Shown here: piece after piece, positions 58,128 to 64,000 of the stretch
Layout of the letters: each line of letters opens with the position of its first letter
How positions within the stretch are numbered: position 1 is the first letter of the stretch
Assembly (NCBI RefSeq): GCF_004323735.1
Contig: NZ_CP036455.1
Span: forward strand, 1,545,101-1,609,100
Direction: 5' to 3'
Source of the DNA: Streptomonospora litoralis
GTDB lineage: Bacteria; Actinomycetota; Actinomycetes; Streptosporangiales; Streptosporangiaceae
Length of the DNA stretch: 64,000 nucleotides
Position numbers and translations under genes: made by a program
Notes under the pieces: model-generated
The model's input: only the letters and a program-made list of their open reading frames with translations
What the model was told of the DNA's origin: nothing
Databases searched by the model: none

Positions 58128-58380
58128 CCGCCCCGACCACCTTAGGCCCGGCGCCGTCGGCGTCGTCGCCGCCCTTCGTCGGCCGCCGTCACCGGCGAGC
58201 ACCCGGCCCGGTGGGCGCAGGCGCCACCCCGCAGTGCCCTCGCCGCCTTCGTCGGCCGCCGCCACCGGCGAGCATCCGGCCCGGTGGGCGCAGGCCCGGC
58301 CCTGCGCCGCCTTCGCCGCCGCCTTCCCGTGAGGCCACCCGCCACCCGGCAGACCGAGAAGACCGCACAGCGGACCCGAG
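58128..58380 (-). repeat. Dispersed repeat R1, reverse copies D
   Basis: About two and a half units in inverse orientation: GCCGCC-TTCGTCGG-CCGCC and CACCGGCGAGCA occur twice, and the block ends ACCGAGAAGACCGCACAGCGGA, the mirror of the R1 start. It faces copies A-C across about 700 bp. Confidence 0.7.
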
Positions 58381-58634
58381 CCGCCCGGCGCCGGCCGGAC
58401 CAGCGCCGACCGGACTGTGGGAACGGCCGCTGGCCTGGGGTATCGCTCTTGCCCTTTCTTGGCTTTCTTTTGGCTGCTAGATGCCCCTATGGCACGATGT
58501 CAAGGGACCTCTGGCACAGCCGCGCCGGTAGGCGTTGCCGGAAGCGGCCAGGAGTCGGCCACCGCCCGCGGCGCCGCGCGAAGACGATCGGCGCCGGCGC
58601 GTGGCCCTCGACCACCGAATGCGAAGGAGTGAGC

Positions 58635-59615
58635 ATGGCAGGCGTGCGCGCGGCAGAGGCGGCGGTGCCGCCGCCGGTCGGCGGTTCGGAGTCCCCTGTC
58701 CTGATGGCGCAGGGCGGCCCCGTCGTCGAGTGGCTCTCGGCGAACTCGGGAGCCTTCATCTCCGGCGCGATCCAGATCGTGCTGGTCCTGGTCATCGCCC
58801 TGATCCTGCGAGCGGTCGCCGGGCGGCTCATCGACCACGCCATCAAGCGGATGATGGCCTCTCACCAGCGCATCGGCAGCGGTCGGCTGGGCAAGGGGGT
58901 GCTGGCCAAGGCCAACGGCTCCAAGAACGAGCGCCAGCAGCAGCGGGCCGACACGATCAGCTCGGTGCTGCGCAGTGTCGCCTCGGTGGTGATCATCGGC
59001 GTCGCGGTCGTCATGGTCCTGGGTGAGCTGGGCATCAACCTCGGCCCCATCCTGATGAGCGCGGGCGTGCTCGGCCTGGCGATCGGTTTCGGCGCGCAGA
59101 GCCTCGTGCAGGACTTCCTCTCCGGTGTGTTCATGCTGATGGAGGACCAGTACGGCGTCGGCGACGTCGTGGACGTCGGCGACGCGGTGGGCACCGTGGA
59201 GGAGGTCACCCTTCGCATCACCAAGATCCGCGACCTCAACGGCGGCCTGTGGTACGTCCGCAACGGCGAGATCGTGCGGGTGTGCAACATGAACCAGGAC
59301 TGGGCCAACGCGGTCGTGGAGATCCCGCTGGACGCATCGGTGGACATGGGGCACGCCACCGCGGTCGTCGAGCGCAGCCTGGACGCGTTCGCCGAGCTCC
59401 CCGAGCAGTCCGAGAAGCTGCTGGAGCGCCCCGACTCCAACGGTGTGGTCGGCATCGCCAACGGCGCCGTCACCATCCGCGTCATAGCCAAGACCAAGCC
59501 CGGCGACCAGTGGGCGCTGGGCCGCGACCTGCGCGGCCACCTCAAGCGCGACTTCGACGAGGCGAACATCCGGCTCGCCTACCCCATGCCCCTCAACGCC
59601 GCCGGAAGCTCCTGA
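58635..59615 (+). CDS. MscS-family mechanosensitive channel
   Basis: 326 residues from ATG 58635 with AAGGAG. Helices at about 37-58, 115-135 and 139-165; the last is the pore helix, followed by FGAQSLVQDFLSGVFMLMEDQYGVGDVVDVG (about 154-184), the MscS beta-domain entry. The cytoplasmic vestibule domain continues to the C-terminus. It is a small three-helix MscS. It opens on membrane tension to release solutes under hypo-osmotic shock. It is convergent with the hexosaminidase gene (24-bp gap). Confidence 0.93.
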   Translation: MAGVRAAEAAVPPPVGGSESPVLMAQGGPVVEWLSANSGAFISGAIQIVLVLVIALILRAVAGRLIDHAIKRMMASHQRIGSGRLGKGVLAKANGSKNERQQQRADTISSVLRSVASVVIIGVAVVMVLGELGINLGPILMSAGVLGLAIGFGAQSLVQDFLSGVFMLMEDQYGVGDVVDVGDAVGTVEEVTLRITKIRDLNGGLWYVRNGEIVRVCNMNQDWANAVVEIPLDASVDMGHATAVVERSLDAFAELPEQSEKLLERPDSNGVVGIANGAVTIRVIAKTKPGDQWALGRDLRGHLKRDFDEANIRLAYPMPLNAAGSS

Positions 59616-59639
59616 AGCTCCGGGACCGCCCGGACCCGG

Positions 59640-61220
59640 CTACGCGGGCCGCCCGGCCACTCCCGGGCGGCGCTGCCACGGTCGGGGTCCGGTCGGCGGG
59701 CGGTACTCCACACCCAGCGCGTCCAGGCGCGCCAGGTGGCCCTCCAGGCGCGGCAGGAACTCCGCGTAGTCCCGCGGGCCGGACGACCATACCTGCTCGG
59801 CGAAGGCCGACAGCCGCGGGAAGACCATGTAGTCCACCGCGCGCGGACTGTCCATGTGCTCGGTCCAGACGTTGACCTGGGCGCCGAGGACCCGCTCGGC
59901 CTCGGCGCCGGCCAGCTCGGCCGGGACGGGCTCGCTCGCATACACGTCGGCGGTACTCAGCACGGTGCCGACCGGAACGGGCTCGTCGTCGCCGGACGCC
60001 TGGCGGTAGTCCAGGTAGGAGGTGTCGGTCGGGCACATCACCACGTCGTGGCCCGCCCGCGCGGCGGCGATTCCGCCCTCGGTGCCGCGCCACGACATCA
60101 CCGTCGCCCCGGACGCCAGGCCGCCCTCCAGGATCTCGTCCCAGCCCAGCAGGCGCCGGCCGCGTTCGGCGAGGTAGGCGTCGAACTGCCGGATGAACCA
60201 GCTCTGCAGCTCGTCCTCGTCGGCCAGGCCCTCCTCGCGGATGCGCTGCCGGGCGGTCTCGCTGGCCCGCCACTGCTCCTTGGGGCACTCGTCGCCGCCC
60301 ACGCACACGTACGTGCTCGGGAACAGCTCCAGGATCTCGTCGAACACGCCGCGGTAGAAGTCCAGCGTCGAATCGGCGACGTTGAGGACGTTCTCGATGA
60401 TCCCCCAGTGCCGGGCGACCCCGACCGGATCGCCCTCGCCCAGTTCGGGGTAGGCGGCGATGGCGGCCTGCGAGTGGCCGGGAACGTCGATCTCGGGGAC
60501 GACGGTGATGTGCCGGGCGGCGGCGTAGGCGACGATCTCGCGGATGTCGTCCTGGGTGTAGAAGCCGCCGTGGGGGCGGCCGTCGAAGGCGGGCGGCCGC
60601 GCGGCACCGATCTGGCTCTCCTCGCGCCAGGCGCCGACCTCCGTCAGGCGGGGGTAGCGCCGGATCTCCACGCGCCAGCCCTGGTCGTCGGTCAGGTGCA
60701 GGTGCAGCACGTTGAGCTTGTGCGCGGCGATCAGGTCGACGAACCGGAGCACGTCGTGCTTGGGCATGAAGTGCCGGCCCACGTCGAGCATGCATCCGCG
60801 CCAGCCGAAGCGCGGCCGGTCGGTGATGCGCACGCTGGGCAGCGTCCACCGCGTCTCGGCGGTCAGCGGCGCGCGGCGGTAGGCGGCCGGGGGCAGCAGC
60901 TGGCGCAGGGTCTGCGCACCGTAGAAGACCCCGGCGGGGTCGTGGCCGACGACCAGCGCGCCCTCGCCGTCGACGATGAGCCGGTAGCCCTCGCTCCCCA
61001 GACCGGCCGAGGGGTCCACACTCAGCCGGATCTGCGCGTTCTGCCCGTCGCCGCGGGCCAGCGGGAAACCGGTGGCCGCGCCCAGCTCCGCGCGCAGCCA
61101 CGCCTCGGTGCCGCGAGCCGCGAAGTCGGCGTCGATCCTCGTCGACGCGGTCAGCACGAGGCCGTCATAGGAGCCGGTCGACAGTTCGGCCGGCCGCGGC
61201 ACCAGCGATTCAGCGGGCAC
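59640..61220 (-). CDS. Beta-N-acetylhexosaminidase, GH20
   Basis: 526 residues from GTG 61220 with GGAG upstream. An N-terminal GH20b domain (about 1-125) precedes the GH20 barrel: FGWRGCMLDVGRHFMPK (about 138-154), LHLHLTDDQGWR, VPEIDVPGHSQAA and the catalytic pair VGGDECP (D311, E312). W and Y residues of the substrate pocket are present (NVWTEHM near 456). No signal peptide is seen, so it probably acts on imported chitobiose or wall amino sugars in the cytoplasm. A DasR-type operator lies 16 bp upstream. Confidence 0.93.
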   Translation of the reverse strand: MPAESLVPRPAELSTGSYDGLVLTASTRIDADFAARGTEAWLRAELGAATGFPLARGDGQNAQIRLSVDPSAGLGSEGYRLIVDGEGALVVGHDPAGVFYGAQTLRQLLPPAAYRRAPLTAETRWTLPSVRITDRPRFGWRGCMLDVGRHFMPKHDVLRFVDLIAAHKLNVLHLHLTDDQGWRVEIRRYPRLTEVGAWREESQIGAARPPAFDGRPHGGFYTQDDIREIVAYAAARHITVVPEIDVPGHSQAAIAAYPELGEGDPVGVARHWGIIENVLNVADSTLDFYRGVFDEILELFPSTYVCVGGDECPKEQWRASETARQRIREEGLADEDELQSWFIRQFDAYLAERGRRLLGWDEILEGGLASGATVMSWRGTEGGIAAARAGHDVVMCPTDTSYLDYRQASGDDEPVPVGTVLSTADVYASEPVPAELAGAEAERVLGAQVNVWTEHMDSPRAVDYMVFPRLSAFAEQVWSSGPRDYAEFLPRLEGHLARLDALGVEYRPPTGPRPWQRRPGVAGRPA

Positions 61221-61235
61221 GGGAGCGCTCCATCC

Positions 61236-61245
61236 GGTCTAGACC
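61236..61245. promoter_or_regulatory. DasR-responsive element (dre)-like operator
   Basis: GGTCTAGACC, within CCGGTCTAGACCAAT, matches the core of the streptomycete dre (TGGTCTAGACCA) in 11 of 12 positions. It lies 16 bp upstream of the GH20 start. DasR represses N-acetylglucosamine and chitin genes and is released by glucosamine-6-phosphate, which suits a hexosaminidase. Confidence 0.75.
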
Positions 61246-61380
61246 AATAGCCCGACCATGGTGCCATGCCCCGGGCCCGCGCCCGCGGGCGCCCCGGACG
61301 CACGGCCTCGAAGCGGCCGGATCCGGCCACCGGGCCGGGTCGCTCAGCGGATCGGCGCGCCCGGCGGCGCACCGCCGGAA

Positions 61381-62283
61381 TCAGGCGTCGTAGTAATCCT
61401 TGACGTGGGCCAGGTGCAGCCACGTCCGGGTGAGGCGGACGCCGGGGAGGCCGCGCAGGCGGTCGAAGGCCTCGTGCAGGGTGGTCGGCGAGGCCGCCGC
61501 GATCGTGCCGATCGCGTCCGCCGGGCCTAGGCAGCGGGCCAGGAAGCGGACGTCGTCGGTCTGGGCGACGCTCTCGGCCGCCGCGTCGGCGTCGTTCTCC
61601 AGCCGGGCGGCGAAGCCGCCGTGCACCGCCATGCCCGCGGCCGCGGGGTCCAGCAGGGCGGTCACGCGTACCGCTCCGCTCTCCAGCAGCCGCTTCACCC
61701 TGCTGCGCACCGCTCCGGCGGAGAGCCCGACGCGTCCGGCCATCTCGGCGAAGGACGACCGCCCGTCGGACTCCAGCAGACCGAGCAGCCGCCGGTCGGT
61801 CTCGTCCGGTGAGATGCGCGGCGGCGGGGCCGAACCGAGGTAGGGGTCCTTCAGCGTCCGGGTGTGCACCGCTGCCGCCGCCGTACTCACCCGCGGCAGT
61901 GCGCGCACGCCTTCGACCGCGGCGCTCAGCCGCTCCAGGTCGCCGGCCCGCACTTCGGCGCTGACGGGGTGGCGCCCGGTGGTGACCGACACGGACGCTA
62001 CCGCGGGCAGGGCCGCCACGGCCGCGGCGGCGTCGGCGGCGGTGCCGCGCACGCCGATCGACAGGTGCGCGGACGCGCCCACACCGCGCACGGCGGGATG
62101 CAGCACGCCGACCACGCGCAGGGCGCCGCTGTCCAGCAGCCGCCGCACCCGCAGCCGGGCGGCCGCGCGCGAAAGGCCCACGCGCCCGGCCAGTGCCTCG
62201 AAGGCCAGCCTGCCGTCGGCGCGGAGTTCGTGCACGATCGCGGCGTCCACGGTGTCGAGCTGGAGCGTGCTTGCAGCGTTCAC
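61381..62283 (-). CDS. Double Lrp/AsnC-family regulator
   Basis: 300 residues from GTG 62283 with GGGAGG. Two complete Lrp/AsnC units in tandem: HTH 1 (about 10-55, VDAAIVHELRADGRLAFEALAGRVGLS) with ligand domain, and HTH 2 (about 160-205, LLGLLESDGRSSFAEMAGRVGLS) with ligand domain. This doubled form is common in actinobacteria. It probably binds an amino acid or related effector and controls divergent genes. The 480-bp gap leads to the DMT-like permease gene, a possible target. Confidence 0.88.
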   Translation of the reverse strand: MNAASTLQLDTVDAAIVHELRADGRLAFEALAGRVGLSRAAARLRVRRLLDSGALRVVGVLHPAVRGVGASAHLSIGVRGTAADAAAAVAALPAVASVSVTTGRHPVSAEVRAGDLERLSAAVEGVRALPRVSTAAAAVHTRTLKDPYLGSAPPPRISPDETDRRLLGLLESDGRSSFAEMAGRVGLSAGAVRSRVKRLLESGAVRVTALLDPAAAGMAVHGGFAARLENDADAAAESVAQTDDVRFLARCLGPADAIGTIAAASPTTLHEAFDRLRGLPGVRLTRTWLHLAHVKDYYDA

Positions 62284-62764
62284 GGAACCTCCCTCGCTTC
62301 TCCCGATTGTCCCGCCCGGTGCTCTCGTCGGAGCGCCCCCGGGGCGGGGAAGCGGCGCCTCGTCGCGGTGGCGGACTTGACAACCGCTCGTCCGGGTAGG
62401 GGCCACTTCGAGGCCGAGTGCGGTCACCGACTCTTGACCGGATGTTTCCCCCGATTACCCGCCCCGCGGGGGACAGGACAGATCAAGGCGGTATCCAGGG
62501 GGAGAGGGCCCGTCGCGGCGGGCGGCGAGCCGGTTCGGCTCCGACGGGATCCGATCGGGCCGGTGCTTCGGCGCGGTCGGGACGCGAATGCGGCGGAGGG
62601 AGGCGCAAAGGCGCACCCGAACAGAGCGGTAGGGATGGCACTACCCGCATCCGGGTGGTGACTTCCTCGCTTCGCCGCAGGCTTTGTACTTGGCTTGGCG
62701 GTAGGACAGGAGGCGTCCCAGCGGCGCCCGAGGAGCCCTCGACGAATGGGGAGGCGCAGCGAGC
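62284..62764. other. 481-bp divergent gap, no gene seen
   Basis: Frames on both strands are not gene-like. A small hairpin ACCCG-CATC-CGGGT lies at about 62644-62658. Promoters of the Lrp/AsnC and permease genes must be here, but none is clear enough to place. Confidence 0.5.
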
Positions 62765-63715
62765 GTGATCGTCTGGTCCGTACTCGTCGCCCTGGCAGGT
62801 GCGTTCTGCATGGCACTGGGGTCGGCGCTGCAGGAGCGCGACGCCGTGCGCGCACCGGGCCGCAGCGTGGCCCCCGTCGGCTTCCTCGTGCATCTCGCGC
62901 GGCGCCCGCGCTGGGTGCTGGGCACCGTGGGCGCGGGTGCGGGCGTCGCGCTGCACCTGGTGGCGCTCAGCGGAGCCCCGCTCACGATCATCCAGCCCAT
63001 CGGCGTGACCGGCCTGCTGTTCGCGATCGTGCTCTCCGCCCTGTTCAACCGCCGCCGGGTGCGGCCCAACCAGATCGCCGCCGGCGCGGCCGTGATGGTC
63101 GGGCTGACCGGACTGCTGCTGCTGTTCCCGCACAGCGCGCAGACGCCGCAGATGTCGACGGGCACCGGCCTGATCCTGACCGGCAGCGTGCTTGCGCTGG
63201 GCTGCGCCGCCTATCTGGGGGCCCACTGGCTTCCGCCCACTCCGCGGGTGCTGCTGCTGGCCACCGTCGGCGGGGTCGCTCTGGGGACGACCTCGGCGCT
63301 GGCACGGGTGGTGGCCGCCAACACGGCGGCCGACGCGGCGGCGCTGCTCACCTGGCTGACACCGCTGTGCGTGCTGATCGCCGTCTTCGGCGGGCTGTTC
63401 CAGCAGAACGCCTATCGCACCGGCCACTTCGCCGCCGCCTACGCCACCCTGCTGGTCGTCGACCCGATCACCGGCGCGGGGATCGGTGCGCTGCTGCTGG
63501 GCGAAGGGCTGCCCGCCACGCCCGTCGCACAGCTGCTGGCCACCGCCGCGGCGCTGCTGGCCATCGGCGGCACCGTCGTCCTGGCGCTGGCCCGCAACCG
63601 CAACCCCGAGGCGATGCAGCCGGCCTCGGCCGAAGAACCTCCCGCAGCAAAGCCCGATCCCGCGGCCGCGGGCACCCGGGCATCCACGACCACGACCTCA
63701 GGAGAGTCCCGATGA
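62765..63715 (+). CDS. DMT-type (EamA-like) membrane permease
   Basis: 316 residues from GTG 62765. Nine to ten hydrophobic helices, with the DMT pattern LTIIQPIGVTGLLFAIVLSALF (about 77-98) and, in the second half, ATLLVVDPITGAGIGALLLGEGL (about 227-249). The C-terminus is a Pro/Ala/Thr-rich cytoplasmic tail. It resembles multidrug/metabolite transporters and the 'DMT family transporter' proteins of streptomycetes. Substrate unknown. Its stop overlaps the next start (ATGA). Confidence 0.85.
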   Translation: MIVWSVLVALAGAFCMALGSALQERDAVRAPGRSVAPVGFLVHLARRPRWVLGTVGAGAGVALHLVALSGAPLTIIQPIGVTGLLFAIVLSALFNRRRVRPNQIAAGAAVMVGLTGLLLLFPHSAQTPQMSTGTGLILTGSVLALGCAAYLGAHWLPPTPRVLLLATVGGVALGTTSALARVVAANTAADAAALLTWLTPLCVLIAVFGGLFQQNAYRTGHFAAAYATLLVVDPITGAGIGALLLGEGLPATPVAQLLATAAALLAIGGTVVLALARNRNPEAMQPASAEEPPAAKPDPAAAGTRASTTTTSGESR

Positions 63716-64000
63716 CCCCCTTGAGCCAACGCGCACCGCTCCGTACCGGCGCCCGGGAGGAGGCCGACGGCCACGACCGGCTCCGCGTCCTGATCGCGGC
63801 CGACACCTACCCGCCCGACGTCAACGGCGCCGCCTACTTCACCTACCGCCTGGCCACGGGCCTGGCCGCCCGAGGGCACGACGTCCACGTGGTCTGCGCG
63901 TCCCCGGTGGGCGAGCCGGGCGTCAGCGTGCGCGACGGCGTGACGATGCACCACCTGCGCTCGGCCTCGGTGCTGGTGCACGAGACCATGCGCACCACTG
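63712..64000 (+). CDS. GT4-type glycosyltransferase, N-terminal part
   Basis: ATG 63712 overlaps the permease stop by 4 bases; the gene runs off the window end (96 codons visible). After a charged leader it reads LRVLIAADTYPPDVNGAAYFTYRLATGL and AARGHDVHVVCA, the N-terminal Rossmann half of GT4 (PimB/mannosyltransferase-like) enzymes. It probably transfers sugars to a lipid or glycan. Coupling to the permease suggests a shared transcript. Confidence 0.85.
   Translation, partial: MTPLSQRAPLRTGAREEADGHDRLRVLIAADTYPPDVNGAAYFTYRLATGLAARGHDVHVVCASPVGEPGVSVRDGVTMHHLRSASVLVHETMRTT

Larger units (their letters stand above)
56765..58634. other. 1.87-kb gap dominated by dispersed repeats
   Basis: No reading frame here has convincing gene features; long frames on both strands are Arg/Gly/Pro-rich shadows. 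R1 copies lie forward at 57058-57410 and inverted at 58128-58380, and R2 lies at 57448-57520. The central part (57521-58127) is unique in this window and contains AT-richer segments such as AAAAGTTGACTTCGG near 57817 and CAGTTTTTCGTATCG near 57931. Promoters of the flanking genes must lie at the ends. Confidence 0.6.

Noticed and set aside
57441-58265. 274-codon minus-strand frame in the repeat-rich gap
   Set aside because: Mostly Arg/Pro/Ser, overlaps several dispersed repeats, and has no start signal or conserved segment apart from R2.

Overview
The window is chromosomal DNA of a very GC-rich, Gram-positive actinomycete. It has frequent GTG starts (one TTG), twin-arginine and lipoprotein signals, a Streptomyces-subtilisin-inhibitor-like protein, a DasR-type operator and a DUF2510 protein. 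Gene style suggests Nocardiopsaceae or a close relative, but no rRNA or marker gene fixes the genus. No prophage, transposase, CRISPR array or biosynthetic cluster is visible; most of the window looks like ordinary chromosome with one large accessory-type locus and two repeat-rich gaps.

Layout. 1-5 kb: a metal module (CDF exporter, cut by the window edge, divergent from a CmtR-like repressor) and a large HAE1/SwrC-type RND exporter. 5-20.5 kb: an anti-sigma-type ATPase, a Tat-exported PhoX phosphatase with a possible PHO box, an aldo/keto reductase, a four-gene peptide ABC importer (permease, permease, double ATPase, lipoprotein), a membrane protein, a hypothetical and a secreted phytase-like esterase. 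20.5-23.7 kb: a gap of inverted repeats and palindromes whose right end cuts a GntR gene, then a GntR regulator facing two small genes, and a MerR regulator. 23.8-37.8 kb: a Tad/Flp pilus locus on the minus strand. Its core order is zinc-ribbon/proline-rich protein, CpaB, TadZ-TadE fusion, TadE, TadA, TadB, TadC and Flp pilin. An AT-richer tail follows: TadG-like, OmpA-domain lipoprotein, exported protein, an NlpC/P60 hydrolase with a pilin-type N-terminus, a lipoprotein and a long pilin-like protein. No prepilin peptidase lies in the window.

38-48 kb: an orphan Phd-type antitoxin, tRNA-His(GTG), oligoribonuclease, a DUF2510 protein, an amidase-like protein, two tandem secreted solute-binding/VWA proteins, an SSI-type inhibitor and a TrmH-type RNA methyltransferase. 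48-56.8 kb: a D-2-hydroxyacid dehydrogenase, a family-A DNA polymerase-like protein, a secreted NlpC/P60 protein, a hypothetical paired with a fumarylacetoacetase-family protein that has lost much of its active site, and a secreted low-complexity protein. 56.8-58.6 kb is a second gap carrying the same dispersed repeats. 58.6-64 kb: MscS channel, DasR-type-operator GH20 hexosaminidase, double Lrp/AsnC regulator, DMT-like permease and the start of a glycosyltransferase.

The most unusual items are the composite inverted-repeat element found twice with the same forward/reverse layout (20551-21183 and 57058-58380), the pilin-type membrane anchor on a peptidoglycan hydrolase in the Tad locus, the TadZ-TadE fusion and the degenerate fumarylacetoacetase. 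Protein homologies are from memory of family motifs, not from database searches.
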